The notes: generated by a model not told the origin, from the letters alone. Shown: positions 45,398 to 54,980, numbered from the stretch's first letter. The stretch: DNA of 64,000 nucleotides from an uncultured Sulfitobacter sp. (GCF_947500075.1 NZ_CANMQS010000006.1:1-64000), one strand, 5' to 3'. Numbers and translations are program-made.

Positions 45398-46143
45398 ATC
45401 AGGCCCACTTCGCGGCGGATGTCTTCGTCGCGCAGGGAGATCTCTTCTCCCATGAAACGATCCGCTGCCGGGGAACACATCCACAGCAGGGTCCGCGCAG
45501 GCCACTCAGGGGGGATATGGTCAGACCAATCCAGTTGGCTGACCGGGTTGATGCCGCTGGCTTTGATCTCCCGCTGCATTTGGGTGGCGACGGTGCCGGG
45601 AGACAAGCCGATGGTGCGGATACCGTTTTCGCCTTCTTCCTTGTGCAGACACCGCCCCAGCATGTTGACGGCCGCTTTGGAGGCGCAATAGGCGCTCCAG
45701 GCTTCGATCGCGCTGTGCGCAGCGCCGGAAGAGATGGTCAGCACAGACCCGCCGCCCCGCGCCTTCATCGCCGGCAGGGCAGCCGCGATCCCGTTCATCA
45801 CCCCTTTGAGGTTGATGTCGATCACCTGCGCCCAGGTTTCCGGGTCGGCATCCGCAATCCGGGCAATCGGTTCGATCACGCCTGCGTTGTTGATCAGCAC
45901 ATCCAAACCACCAAAGGCCTGCACGGTGGTTTCCACGGCGGATGACATTTCACCAAAGCGCGCGACGTTGCAGGGAATCGCAATGGCCGCTGCGCCGATC
46001 TCTCCGGCAATTTCGGCAATCGCGTCCTGGGACCGCGCCAGCAGCGCGACATTTGCCCCGGCACGCGCAAATTCCCGCGCGGCTTCGGCACCGATGCCGC
46101 GGCTGGCGCCGGTGATCATCACAGTTTTTCCGGTCATATCCAT
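45394..46143 (-). CDS. SDR family oxidoreductase
   Basis: A 249-residue classical short-chain dehydrogenase/reductase. Cofactor motif TGASRGIGAE (residues 11-20), NNAGV (85-89), catalytic Ser139, Tyr152 and Lys156 (YCASK). It is likely NADP(H)-dependent, though the cofactor and substrate are not certain. Coupling to the enoyl-CoA hydratase-like gene suggests a CoA-ester or fatty-acyl pathway (inference). Confidence 0.9.
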   Translation of the reverse strand: MDMTGKTVMITGASRGIGAEAAREFARAGANVALLARSQDAIAEIAGEIGAAAIAIPCNVARFGEMSSAVETTVQAFGGLDVLINNAGVIEPIARIADADPETWAQVIDINLKGVMNGIAAALPAMKARGGGSVLTISSGAAHSAIEAWSAYCASKAAVNMLGRCLHKEEGENGIRTIGLSPGTVATQMQREIKASGINPVSQLDWSDHIPPEWPARTLLWMCSPAADRFMGEEISLRDEDIRREVGLI

Positions 46144-46186
46144 GGCGTCTTCCTTCCAATTCCAAGAGGGACGTTTTGCATCTGGT

Positions 46187-46214
46187 TTGACCCCTGTGGT
46201 AGTCTCCGGATAAG
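46187..46214 (+). promoter_or_regulatory. Candidate sigma-70-type promoter of the DUF2125 gene
   Basis: TTGACC at 46187-46192 and GATAAG at 46209-46214, separated by 16 bp, resemble -35 and -10 elements about 85 bp before the DUF2125 start. The match is partial and is offered only as a candidate. Confidence 0.3.
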
Positions 46215-46298
46215 TGATGGTCCACCCCTTGGTATCGCCACGACGATGCCATATTTGTTGAAGATGGTGCCGCCGAATATTCAGACAAGGAACAGATA

Positions 46299-47834
46299 AT
46301 GCGCAGATTCTCCCCTACTACCCTTGCTCTCGCCGTCCCGGCCACGTTGGTGGCACAGATGGCATGGGCCGATCTGACCCCGGCCGAAGTCTGGGGCGAT
46401 TGGCAGCAGTACATGGAGGGGATGGGATACACCGTCACCGCAACCCAGAGCGAAGCCGGTGATACCCTGACCGTCAGCGACATCAGTTTTGGGATGCAGA
46501 TCCCCGACAACCAGGGTGACATGCAGATGCAAATCGGCACCATGCAGTTCCAGCAGCTTGGTGATGGCACTGTCGCGGTGATCCTGCCTGACAGCATGCC
46601 GATGTCGATGAACATGGCACCCCCTGCCGGTCAGGGCGCGCCAGTTCAGATGTCGATGACACTGACGCAGAGCGGCCAGTCCATGATTGCCAGCGGGTCA
46701 CCCGATCAGATCATCAGCACCTATGCCGCTGACACGATGGGTATTGTGCTGAACCAGATCGTGGTTGAGGGCACGACAATGGGCGATGAGGCCATGCAGA
46801 TGAACCTGCTGGCCAGCAACGTCAGCAATGTCACCACCATGACCGGACAGGGTGAGACGCGCGGCTATGATCAGCGCGGCACGGCCAGCAGCGTGACGTA
46901 TGAGATGGTTGTGGCCCCGCCGGATGAGCCTGCAACTGTTAACATGCAGGGCGAAATGCAGGCGCTGGCCTATGAAACCCAAGGCACTGTGCCCAACACC
47001 ATGACCAATGCCACAGACATGTCTGCCATGATTGCCGCAGGCTTTGACGTGAAAGGCACGCTGACATATGCCGGTACGCAGGTAATCGCAGACGTGGAAG
47101 ACCCGCAAAGTGGTGGAATGGCTTTCAATGCAAGCTCTGACAGCGGTACCTTTGGCGTGGAAATGGGCAAAGCCGGTTTGGTTTACACGGCCGACCAGAA
47201 CAATCTGAAGATCAGCACCAAAACCGGCGACCTGCCTTTCCCGATCGATCTGAGCATGGCCAAAACCGCGTTCAATCTGATGATGCCGGTGACCCCATCA
47301 GATGACCCGCAGGATTTTGCCTTTGGCCTGACCATGGGCGACTTTGAAATGTCCGACATGATCTGGGGCATCTTCGATCCGACCTCCCAGCTTCCCCGCG
47401 ACCCGGCCACCATTGCGCTGGATCTGACCGGGACGGCAAAGATGTTCATCGACTTCCTCAACCCCGAAAGTGCGGCAATGATGGCGACCCAGACACCGGG
47501 AGAGCTGGAAACACTGAAGATGAACAACCTTGTTGTCGATCTGGCCGGTGCACGTCTGGACGGCAATGGTGATTTCACCTTTGACAACACCGATACAACC
47601 ACCTTCCCCGGCATGCCCAAGCCTGTTGGCGAAGTGAACCTCAGCCTTGTGGGCGGCAATGGCCTGATGGACAAGCTGGTGGCCATGGGCCTGCTGCCGC
47701 AGGATCAGGCGATGGGCGCCCGGATGATGATGGGTCTGTTTGCCGTTCCCGGCGATGCGCCTGACAGCCTGAGCTCCAAGATCGAGTTCAATGAAGAGGG
47801 TCAGATCCTCGCCAACGGCCAGCGCATTCAGTAA
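46299..47834 (+). CDS. DUF2125 family exported protein
   Basis: A 511-residue protein with a signal peptide (residues 1-24, cleaved after AWA). The remainder is the DUF2125 domain, a beta-rich region with many Met/Gln residues and repeated Met clusters. Similar proteins are found across Rhodobacterales, and a periplasmic or outer-membrane location is likely. Function is unknown. AAGGAA before the ATG at 46299 supports the start. A G+C hairpin at 47854-47878 follows the gene but lacks a T-run. Confidence 0.83.
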   Translation: MRRFSPTTLALAVPATLVAQMAWADLTPAEVWGDWQQYMEGMGYTVTATQSEAGDTLTVSDISFGMQIPDNQGDMQMQIGTMQFQQLGDGTVAVILPDSMPMSMNMAPPAGQGAPVQMSMTLTQSGQSMIASGSPDQIISTYAADTMGIVLNQIVVEGTTMGDEAMQMNLLASNVSNVTTMTGQGETRGYDQRGTASSVTYEMVVAPPDEPATVNMQGEMQALAYETQGTVPNTMTNATDMSAMIAAGFDVKGTLTYAGTQVIADVEDPQSGGMAFNASSDSGTFGVEMGKAGLVYTADQNNLKISTKTGDLPFPIDLSMAKTAFNLMMPVTPSDDPQDFAFGLTMGDFEMSDMIWGIFDPTSQLPRDPATIALDLTGTAKMFIDFLNPESAAMMATQTPGELETLKMNNLVVDLAGARLDGNGDFTFDNTDTTTFPGMPKPVGEVNLSLVGGNGLMDKLVAMGLLPQDQAMGARMMMGLFAVPGDAPDSLSSKIEFNEEGQILANGQRIQ

Positions 47835-47950
47835 CACATCGTTATGAACACAAGGGGCGTGCCCGTGCGGCGCGCCCCATTGTGCATCCTGTCCCTTGCC
47901 TCGCCCCGGTGCAGGGCATAGGTCAAAGCCACTTGGATAAGGAACCCAGC

Positions 47951-49297
47951 ATGTCCCAGCCTCTTGATGCGCTGACCGATCAGCTTTTGCAGGCGGCCAC
48001 CCGCGCCGGTGCGGATGGCGCGGATGCAAAGGCTGTGCGCGCAAGTTCGGTTTCGGTCGATGTGCGCGAAGGGGCGCTTGAACAGGCCGAGCGGTCTGAG
48101 AGCGTGGATATCGGCCTGCGGGTGTTTGTCGGACAGCGGGTGGCGAACGTCTCTGCCTCCAACACATCTGAGACGACAATCGCCGAAATGGCGGAACGGG
48201 CAGTCGCCATGGCGCGCGAAGCGCCAGAGGACGCCTATGCCGGGTTGGCATCAGCCGATCAGATTGCCACCGAATGGGACATCGCTGCGCTTGAGTTGTG
48301 CGACCCAACTGACGCTCCCTCACCGCAGGTCCTGCAAGAGGATGCCACCCGTGCCGAAGCCGCAGCGCGCCACGTTGACGGAGTCACACAGGTTCAATCC
48401 TCCAGCGCGTACTACGGACATCAGGAATCCCATCTGGCCACTTCAAACGGCTTTTCAGGCGGTTACGCCCGCACGGACCGCGGGTTGTCCTGCGTGGCCA
48501 TTGCCGGACAAGGCACGGGGATGGAACGGGATTATGACGGCGACAACCGTCTCTTCCAATCCGATCTGCGCAGCCCGGAAGAAATCGGCGCCCGCGCCGC
48601 TGCCCGCGCGGTTGAACGGCTGGGCGCGCGCAAACCGCCCACCGGCGCCTATCCGGTTCTTTTTGACGAACGTGTCGCGTCAAGCCTGATTGGACACCTG
48701 CTGGGTGCGGTGAACGGCGCGTCCATTGCGCGAGGTGGATCGTTCCTGCGCGACATGATGGGCGAACAGATCCTGCCCGAAGCGCTGTCGCTGACCGAAG
48801 ACCCCCACCGCCCGCGCACGGGTGGATCGCGCCCCTTTGATGGTGAGGGGCTGCCCACACAAAAACGGTTGATCGTGGAAGACGGTCGGCTGATGGGATG
48901 GACGCTTGATCTGGCGAATGCCCGCAAGCTGGGCATGACGCCAACCGGGAATGCGGCAAGACCCACCAGTTCCGGGCCATCACCCAGCACGTGGAACATC
49001 GCCCTGACCCAGGGCAACGCCACTCGCGCCGATCTGATCCGCGACATGGGAGAGGGGTTGTTGGTCACTTCGATGATCGGCAGCACCATCAACGCCAACA
49101 CAGGCGACTATTCGCGCGGGGCGGCGGGGTTCTGGATCAAGGATGGGGAAATCACCCATGCGATCAACGAATGCACGATTGCTGGCAACCTCAAGGATAT
49201 GCTGCTGGCGATGATCCCCGCCAATGACGCACGTCCACATCTCAGCCGGGTTGTGCCCTCGCTGCTGGTGCCGGGAATGACCCTTGCCGGTGCATGA
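47951..49297 (+). CDS. TldD/PmbA family protein (TldE subunit-like)
   Basis: A 448-residue member of the PmbA/TldE group. TldD-TldE forms a metalloprotease that processes microcin B17 and CcdA. TldE itself lacks the HExxxH zinc site, and no such motif is seen here. Conserved blocks are SVSVDVREGALEQAERSES, GLRVFVGQRVANVS and NANTGDYSRGAAGFWI. The ATG at 47951 was chosen; upstream is terminator-like DNA. It is the first gene of the lipid A-linked cluster and overlaps the next start. Confidence 0.88.
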   Translation: MSQPLDALTDQLLQAATRAGADGADAKAVRASSVSVDVREGALEQAERSESVDIGLRVFVGQRVANVSASNTSETTIAEMAERAVAMAREAPEDAYAGLASADQIATEWDIAALELCDPTDAPSPQVLQEDATRAEAAARHVDGVTQVQSSSAYYGHQESHLATSNGFSGGYARTDRGLSCVAIAGQGTGMERDYDGDNRLFQSDLRSPEEIGARAAARAVERLGARKPPTGAYPVLFDERVASSLIGHLLGAVNGASIARGGSFLRDMMGEQILPEALSLTEDPHRPRTGGSRPFDGEGLPTQKRLIVEDGRLMGWTLDLANARKLGMTPTGNAARPTSSGPSPSTWNIALTQGNATRADLIRDMGEGLLVTSMIGSTINANTGDYSRGAAGFWIKDGEITHAINECTIAGNLKDMLLAMIPANDARPHLSRVVPSLLVPGMTLAGA

Positions 49298-50060
49298 TCT
49301 GCCTCTCTTGATTGACGCGGCCCGCATCGCCGGGCGTGTCGCCACCAGCTTTGCGGGTAAGACCGCGCAACGCTGGGACAAGCCGGGGGGTGCCGGTCCG
49401 GTGACCGAAGCCGATCTGGCCGTGAATGATCTGCTCAGCACCACGCTGCGCCGCGCCCGGCCTGACTACGGCTGGCTGTCGGAGGAGAGCGATGACAGCG
49501 CGGACCGCCTGAACCATGAGCGCGTGTTCATCGTCGATCCCATTGACGGCACCCGCAGCTTTGTCGAAGGGGCACGGACATGGGCGCATGCGATTGCCGT
49601 GGCTGAGCGCGGCGAAGTGACCGCCGCCGTGGTGTATCTGCCCCTGCGCGACCGTCTCTATGCAGCCGCCAAGGGGCAAGGGGCGTGGCTCAATGGCACG
49701 CCGATCCGCTGCGCGCCTGCTAGGTTGCTGGCCGATGCCACGGTGCTGGCGGCAAAACCCGCGCTTCATGCCCACCACTGGAAATCGGGTACCGCCCCCG
49801 AGTTTGAACGCAGCTATCGCCCCTCGTTGGCGTATCGCCTCGCGCTGGTTGGCGCGGGGCGTTTTGACGGGATGATCACGCTGCGCCGCAGTTGGGAATG
49901 GGACATCGCCGCAGGCGCGCTGATCGTGACAGAGGCGGGCGGGCGCATTGGCGACCGCAAAAGCCAGCCCTTGCGGTTCAACAACCCTGATCCCTGCCTT
50001 GATGGTGTGATTGCCGGCGCTGCCGAGGTGCAGACCGCGCTCAGCGCCGCCCTTGCGTGA
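49290..50060 (+). CDS. Inositol monophosphatase / CysQ family phosphatase
   Basis: A 256-residue lithium-sensitive-type phosphatase. The metal-binding motifs are LSEES (Glu66 region), VDPIDGTRSF (Asp83, Asp86) and WEWDIAAGALIVTEAGG. It removes phosphate from 3'(2'),5'-bisphosphate nucleosides (CysQ) or inositol phosphates. Its position before DUF4170-waaA-lpxK is recurrent, and such copies are usually called CysQ. The GTG at 49290 is preferred and overlaps the upstream stop by 8 bp, while TTG 49284 is an alternative. Metal ligands are complete. Confidence 0.85.
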   Translation: MHDLPLLIDAARIAGRVATSFAGKTAQRWDKPGGAGPVTEADLAVNDLLSTTLRRARPDYGWLSEESDDSADRLNHERVFIVDPIDGTRSFVEGARTWAHAIAVAERGEVTAAVVYLPLRDRLYAAAKGQGAWLNGTPIRCAPARLLADATVLAAKPALHAHHWKSGTAPEFERSYRPSLAYRLALVGAGRFDGMITLRRSWEWDIAAGALIVTEAGGRIGDRKSQPLRFNNPDPCLDGVIAGAAEVQTALSAALA

Positions 50061-50111
50061 GCGGGCCCTTCTGGGTACCCCCTTACAAGCAGTTTTCTAC
50101 AGGAGCCTGAT

Positions 50112-50354
50112 ATGACCCAACGCCTGCACCTTGTCTTCGGAGGCGAGCTGGTCACCCCCAGCGAGAACGTGTTCAAAGACGTCAACGATCTGCATGTCGT
50201 GGGTATATTCCCCGATTATGCCGCCGCCTATGACGCCTGGAAGAGTGAGGCCCAGCGGACCGTCGACAACGCACATATGCGGTACTACATCGCCCATCTG
50301 CATCGCTTGCGGGATGAAGCGACCGAAGCCTCCTCCACAGAAGAGCTGGGGTAG
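50112..50354 (+). CDS. DUF4170 family protein
   Basis: An 80-residue protein with the DUF4170 sequence (LHLVFGGELVTPSENVF, HVVGIFPDYAAAYDAWKSEAQRTVDNAHMRYYIAHLHRL). Function is unknown. Its place immediately upstream of waaA is typical of alphaproteobacteria and suggests a link to lipid A/Kdo metabolism. The gap to waaA is 6 bp. Confidence 0.88.
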   Translation: MTQRLHLVFGGELVTPSENVFKDVNDLHVVGIFPDYAAAYDAWKSEAQRTVDNAHMRYYIAHLHRLRDEATEASSTEELG

Positions 50355-50360
50355 ACGCAC

Positions 50361-51581
50361 ATGGCCGGGTCACTGGGTCTGGCAGCATACCGCGCGCTTG
50401 TGCGGCGTTCAGAAACGCCGACCACACAGGTGCACGCCCCCAGACCCGATGGAGAAGTGCTGTGGATACACGCGGGCGAGGCGGGCAATTTCCTCGCCGT
50501 GCAGGATCTTGCCGCGCGACTGATCCGGGCCCGGCCCGGCTTGCATGTGCTGATCACCCAGCCCCCCGGAGGACCGGCTGCAAAGCTCACACGGGAGGAT
50601 CTGCCGATCACCCTTGAGGCCGCCCCCAGCGAGCATGAAAACCGGATTGCCGCGTTTCTCGACCACTGGAAACCCGGCGCGGCGATCTGGGTCTGGGGCG
50701 GGCTGCGCCCCAATCTGATCCTTGCCGCAGCACCCCGGTTTCCGCTGTTCCTCATTGACGCCGATTCCACCGGTTTCACCCGCCGCCGGGATCGCTGGCT
50801 GCCTGACATGACGCAGTCCCTGCTCAATCAGTTCAGCAAAGGGGCCGCCCGCAACATGGACGGGCACCGGCGGCTTGAAAATTTGGGGATGGAACGGGAG
50901 CGTCTGCTCAGCCCCAGCCCCCTGCTGGCAGGCGGTGAAGCCCTTCCTTACGTGGACTCCGATCTGACCGAACTCAGCGCCGCCCTTGCGGGCAGGCCCG
51001 TCTGGTTTGCAACACAGGTTCAGGGCAAGGAAGTTCCGGTGATCCTTGGTGCACACGCCAGCGCCTTGCGGATGTCACACCGTTTGCTGCTGATCCTGCA
51101 ACTTGCGCGCCCCGATGAGGTGGCGCGGGTGCATAAAGTTACCTCTGCGGAATTCAACGTGGCCCGCTGGGATGACGGTGAGTTTCCCGATGACAGCACC
51201 GAAGTGCTGATCAGCGAGGACACCGCTGACCAGGGATTGTTCTTTCGCACAGCACCTGTTTCCTTTCTGGGCTCATCACTGGTGCCGGGGAACATGGGAT
51301 GCGATCCCTGCGATGCCGCAGCCCTTGGCTCTGCCGTGCTATACGGCCCGAAAGTGCGCCATTTCCTGTCCTCCTACACCCGGCTTGCTGCGGCAGGTGC
51401 CGCGCGGATCGTGAACGATGCCGAAGGGTTGGGCACCGCCGTATCGCGCCTGATTGCACCGGATCAGGCAGCGACGATGGCCCATGCGGGGTGGGATGTG
51501 ATCTCCAAAGGCGCGGCGCTTGCCGATCAGATCAATGAAATGGTGCAGGACGCGCTTGATCAGTCCATCGGTGCGAAATGA
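50361..51581 (+). CDS. waaA: 3-deoxy-D-manno-octulosonic acid transferase family protein, divergent
   Basis: A 406-residue GT30-type glycosyltransferase by context and the N-terminal fold. It should add Kdo to lipid IVA at the inner face of the inner membrane. The usual N-terminal membrane segment is weak, and the canonical WxHxxSxGE catalytic motif is altered to WIHAGEAGN (about residues 35-43): the catalytic Glu position is Asn, with a Glu three residues earlier. The C-terminal half keeps [26 protein letters not shown], where the donor site lies. Context (DUF4170, lpxK) supports the name. Its stop overlaps lpxK (ATGA). Confidence 0.75.
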   Translation: MAGSLGLAAYRALVRRSETPTTQVHAPRPDGEVLWIHAGEAGNFLAVQDLAARLIRARPGLHVLITQPPGGPAAKLTREDLPITLEAAPSEHENRIAAFLDHWKPGAAIWVWGGLRPNLILAAAPRFPLFLIDADSTGFTRRRDRWLPDMTQSLLNQFSKGAARNMDGHRRLENLGMERERLLSPSPLLAGGEALPYVDSDLTELSAALAGRPVWFATQVQGKEVPVILGAHASALRMSHRLLLILQLARPDEVARVHKVTSAEFNVARWDDGEFPDDSTEVLISEDTADQGLFFRTAPVSFLGSSLVPGNMGCDPCDAAALGSAVLYGPKVRHFLSSYTRLAAAGAARIVNDAEGLGTAVSRLIAPDQAATMAHAGWDVISKGAALADQINEMVQDALDQSIGAK

Positions 51582-52570
51582 CCCGCGCCCCTGCGTTCTG
51601 GCACCTGCCGCAGCCGGATTGGCGGGCACAGCTGTTGCGCCCGCTGGGCGCGCTCTATGCCCGCGCGACAGCACGGCGGTTGGCACAGGGGCAACGCCTG
51701 AAACTGGATATCCCGGTTGTATGTGTGGGCAACCTCAACGCCGGTGGCACGGGTAAGACGCCAACGGTCATGGCCGTTGTGGAACGTCTGCGCGATCTCT
51801 ATCACACGCCGCATGTCGTCTCACGCGGGTATGGCGGGACCCTGGACGGGCCTGTGCAGGTTGACCCGACAAAGCACCGCGCCAGTCAGGTCGGGGACGA
51901 ACCGCTGCTGCTGGCTGCTTTCGCTGAGGTCTGGGTTTCCAAGGACCGGGCTGCTGGCGCACAGGCCGCTGTGGCGGCAGGGGCCAGTGTGATTGTGCTA
52001 GATGACGGCTTTCAGAACCCGGCACTCAGCTATGATCTGAGCATTGTCGTGGTTGATGCCGAGAAGGGCTTTGGCAACGGGCTTTGCCTGCCCGCAGGCC
52101 CGCTGCGCGAACCCGTCCACGCCGGTCTGACCCGCGCCGATGTCCTGTTATCGATCGGAGACGCGCCAGCGCAGGATGGCTTTGACACGTCAGACCTGCC
52201 ACCCGGCCTGCCCCATGTGCGTGCAGCCCTTGATCCGCTGCGCACCGGGATGGACTGGCAGGACACCCGTGTTCTGGCTTTTGCCGGCATCGGTCATCCT
52301 GAGAAGTTCTTTGCCACCCTGCGCGATCTTGGGACAACGCTCGTACATGCCGAGGCGCTGTCCGATCACCAGCCCCTGACGCCCGCGCTGATGTCCCGGC
52401 TGGAGGCGGATGCAGCCGCGCGTGGTGCGCAACTGGTAACCACGGAGAAAGACGCGGTGCGCCTGCCCGCAAAATTCCGCAGCAAAGTGATCACCCTGCC
52501 CGTGCGTTTAAGCCTGCCCGAGAACAACGCGCTCTTCGACGCGCTGGATGCACTGCCCAGACCGCCATAG
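51578..52570 (+). CDS. lpxK: Tetraacyldisaccharide 4'-kinase
   Basis: A 330-residue P-loop kinase that phosphorylates the 4' position of the lipid A disaccharide. Walker A is GGTGKT (residues 56-61) after [23 protein letters not shown] and [10 protein letters not shown] are family signatures. The start overlaps the waaA stop by 4 bp. The gene ends beside two tandem perfect hairpins. Confidence 0.93.
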   Translation: MTRAPAFWHLPQPDWRAQLLRPLGALYARATARRLAQGQRLKLDIPVVCVGNLNAGGTGKTPTVMAVVERLRDLYHTPHVVSRGYGGTLDGPVQVDPTKHRASQVGDEPLLLAAFAEVWVSKDRAAGAQAAVAAGASVIVLDDGFQNPALSYDLSIVVVDAEKGFGNGLCLPAGPLREPVHAGLTRADVLLSIGDAPAQDGFDTSDLPPGLPHVRAALDPLRTGMDWQDTRVLAFAGIGHPEKFFATLRDLGTTLVHAEALSDHQPLTPALMSRLEADAAARGAQLVTTEKDAVRLPAKFRSKVITLPVRLSLPENNALFDALDALPRPP

Positions 52571-52571
52571 A

Positions 52572-52616
52572 TCGGAAATTTTCAAAATTTCCGACCGCTT
52601 TCTTTCAAAGAAAGCG
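52572..52616. terminator. Two tandem perfect hairpins between convergent genes
   Basis: The first hairpin has 11-bp arms (52572-52582 and 52584-52594) around a single C, with A/T-rich inner part. The second has 10-bp arms (52596-52605 and 52607-52616), again with one C in the loop and A/T-rich core. Both have near self-complementary structure on either strand and lie between the lpxK and CaiB-type gene stops, which fits bidirectional termination. One-nucleotide loops would force a few inner pairs open in RNA. Confidence 0.65.
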
Positions 52617-52625
52617 CGGCCCCGA

Positions 52626-53738
52626 TCAGTCGTCTTCGCCCAGTTTTGGCGCAGGACGGCTCAAATCAAGTTCAGCATCCGAGAACACGAACGGCGACCG
52701 CAACCCCGGCACGCCGTCCAGTTCAATCTGCATACCCCGCGCGACCACCTGCGGATCGGCCATCACATCATCAAGGTGATTGATTGGTCCTGCGGGCACG
52801 GTATGGGCCTCACATGCCTCCTGCAATGCGGCCCGCGTCATCTTTATCGTTTCCGCATTCAGCCGCGCGATCATCTCGGGCCGGTTTGCCACCCGATCCG
52901 CGTTGCTGGCAAATTCCGGCGCATGCGCCATGTCGTCCAACCCCAGCAGATGGCACAGCCGCTGGTATTGCCCGTCATTGCCCGTGGCGATGATCAGATG
53001 GCCATCCGAACAGGCAAAAACCTCATACGGCGTCAGATTTGGATGCGCATTGCCCATCCGTGTGGGTGCCACCCCGGTGGTCAGATAGTTCATCGCCTGA
53101 TTGCCCATGATCGACACCGCCGTATCCAGCAGGGCCATATCAATATGCTGCCCGCGCCCGGTTGTCTGGCGCTGAAGAACAGCGGCCAGAATGGCGGTGG
53201 TCGCATAGACGCCGGTAAACACATCCGTGATCGCGATGCCGGTCTTTTGCGGCTGGCGGTCCGGTTCACCTGTCACAGACATCAAGCCAGACATGCCCTG
53301 CACGATGAAGTCATAGCCCGCATGATGCGCATACGGCCCGGTGTGCCCAAACCCGGTGATGGAGCAATAGATCAGCTGCGGAAACTCCGCGCGCAGGCTG
53401 TCGTAGTCCAACCCATACTTCGCCAAACCGCCGGTCTTGAAATTCTCGATCAGGATGTCCGCATCCGCCAGCAGCTCTTTCAGCCGCGCCACACCGTCCG
53501 GTGTTCTGAAATCAATCGTGACCGACGCTTTGCCCCGGTTCGTGGAATGGAAATAGGCCGCCGATACATCGTCGTCGCGGGTCACAAACGGCGGCCCCCA
53601 CTGGCGCGTATCATCGCCTGTGGGGCTTTCCACCTTGATCACGTCACATCCCAGATCAGACAAGGTCTGCCCGGCCCAGGGACCGGCCAGAACGCGGGCC
53701 ATCTCGACCACTTTCAGGCCGGCAAGGGGGGCAGGCAT
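52626..53738 (-). CDS. CaiB/BaiF family CoA transferase
   Basis: A 370-residue class III CoA transferase. The N-terminal GLKVVEMARVLAGPWAGQTLSDLGCDVIKVE and the NFKTGGLAKYGLDYDSL region are family signatures. It moves CoA between carboxylic acids; the substrate (carnitine, formyl, succinyl, bile acid types) cannot be read. Its start overlaps the last base of the DsbA stop (TAATG), implying coupling to an unrelated-looking upstream gene. Confidence 0.9.
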   Translation of the reverse strand: MPAPLAGLKVVEMARVLAGPWAGQTLSDLGCDVIKVESPTGDDTRQWGPPFVTRDDDVSAAYFHSTNRGKASVTIDFRTPDGVARLKELLADADILIENFKTGGLAKYGLDYDSLRAEFPQLIYCSITGFGHTGPYAHHAGYDFIVQGMSGLMSVTGEPDRQPQKTGIAITDVFTGVYATTAILAAVLQRQTTGRGQHIDMALLDTAVSIMGNQAMNYLTTGVAPTRMGNAHPNLTPYEVFACSDGHLIIATGNDGQYQRLCHLLGLDDMAHAPEFASNADRVANRPEMIARLNAETIKMTRAALQEACEAHTVPAGPINHLDDVMADPQVVARGMQIELDGVPGLRSPFVFSDAELDLSRPAPKLGEDD

Positions 53739-54421
53739 TAGCTGCCCAGCGCTGTGTCGATGACCGCAGCCATGGCCGCATAGCCTTCGTTGCCGTATTT
53801 CTCACCATTGATCAGGAAGCTTGGGGTCGAGGTGATCCCATCCGCTTCGGCATTCTGCTGATACCAGGCATAAAGCGTCTCCGCCTGCGTGGCGTCTGAC
53901 AGACAGGCATCAAGCGTTTCCTTGTCCAGACCTGCCAGCAGGCCGATCTTGCGCAATTCATCGGCAATCGCCGAAGGCTCTCCCGCGCGGGTCCATTCGG
54001 ATTGCCCCTTGTAGAGCATGTCGGAAATGCCAAAGAACTTCTCTTCTCCGGCGCAGCGGGCAATCATCGAGGCCCAGAGACCGTAGCGGTCAAAGTACAC
54101 TTCGCGGTAGATGAACTTCACCTTGCCGGTGTCGATGTAATTGGCCTTGAGCTGCTTGAAATCACTTTCGTGAAAACGCGCGCAATGGGGGCAGGTGTAG
54201 GAGGCATATTCGATCACCGTGACCGGCGCATCGTCACTGCCAAGCACCATGTCCGGCACCACACTTGTGTCGATGTCGGACGACTGCGCGTTCGCGGCAC
54301 CGACCAGCGGGTTCACCGGCGTGCTGCCGCCACCACCACCGCCAACCAGACCAGAGGTCAGCGCCCAGCCGCCAAGGCCGACAAAGGCAAATCCGCCAAG
54401 CAGGATATTTCTACGGTTCAT
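53738..54421 (-). CDS. DsbA family thiol:disulfide interchange protein
   Basis: A 227-residue periplasmic thioredoxin-fold protein. The active site is CPHC (Cys77-Cys80, in SYTCPHCARFH), and the helical insertion plus cis-Pro region TSTPSFLING follow. The N-terminus MNRRNILLGGFAFVGLGGWAL contains a twin-Arg pair followed by a hydrophobic segment, so Tat export or a membrane anchor is possible. A run of six glycines (residues 27-32) follows it. It probably forms or isomerises disulfides. DUF721 and mutY lie next to it, a common order. Confidence 0.88.
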   Translation of the reverse strand: MNRRNILLGGFAFVGLGGWALTSGLVGGGGGGSTPVNPLVGAANAQSSDIDTSVVPDMVLGSDDAPVTVIEYASYTCPHCARFHESDFKQLKANYIDTGKVKFIYREVYFDRYGLWASMIARCAGEEKFFGISDMLYKGQSEWTRAGEPSAIADELRKIGLLAGLDKETLDACLSDATQAETLYAWYQQNAEADGITSTPSFLINGEKYGNEGYAAMAAVIDTALGS

Positions 54422-54473
54422 GTTCTCATCCCTCTGAAAGCATCGAGTTTGTATGTGTTGTTGTCTTCAAGCG

Positions 54474-54980
54474 TCAGCTTTGGGTTTTCATCAGTACGTT
54501 TGCACCCAGCCGTTCCAGTGCGGCGCGCAGCCCCTCATCAGCAACAGGCTGCGCAGCTTCGGCCGCCTTGCGCTGCAAGGCAGGATCGACGGGCGCTGGT
54601 GCTGCCGCCTTTGCAGGCGCAAAGGCCACCTGACCTTCGGCAAAGCCCTGCGGCGCTGTCTGGGTGATCCGCACCCTTGAGATGGCGTTGTAGCCGTAGA
54701 CCGCATTCACCTTGGCGCGCAGCTGTTCTTTCTGCATCTCCAGCATGGGCGCATTGGGACCAGTGGTCAGCAAGGTCAGCGTCGCCCCCATGCCGCCCCG
54801 GCTATAGCTGACCTCAACCGGCAGCGCGATGGCAGCGGTTTCCTCACCCGCGATCTCAGCCCATTGGGTCAAGAGCCGCGTCTGCGCAAAGCCACGCCGC
54901 TCAGACGCCGACCGAATCTGCCGGGACAGCAAACTATCGGTGCGTTTGAACCCTTTTGTGCTGGTCCGGCGCGCGGCCAT
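54474..54980 (-). CDS. DUF721 (DciA-like) family protein
   Basis: A 168-residue protein: residues 10-110 carry the DUF721/DciA fold (LLTQWAEIAGEETAAIALPVEVSY, ATLTLLTTGPNAPMLEMQKEQLRAKVNAVYG), followed by an Ala/Pro-rich tail. DciA recruits the replicative helicase DnaB in bacteria lacking DnaC. This family member is assumed to be similar. The ATG at 54980 was taken, and the frame continues upstream over the mutY promoter region. It is divergent from mutY. Confidence 0.85.
   Translation of the reverse strand: MAARRTSTKGFKRTDSLLSRQIRSASERRGFAQTRLLTQWAEIAGEETAAIALPVEVSYSRGGMGATLTLLTTGPNAPMLEMQKEQLRAKVNAVYGYNAISRVRITQTAPQGFAEGQVAFAPAKAAAPAPVDPALQRKAAEAAQPVADEGLRAALERLGANVLMKTQS

Noticed and set aside
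47854-47878. GC-rich hairpin after the DUF2125 gene
   Set aside because: The 9-bp stem (one wobble pair) is real, but no T-run follows, so it was not listed as a terminator.
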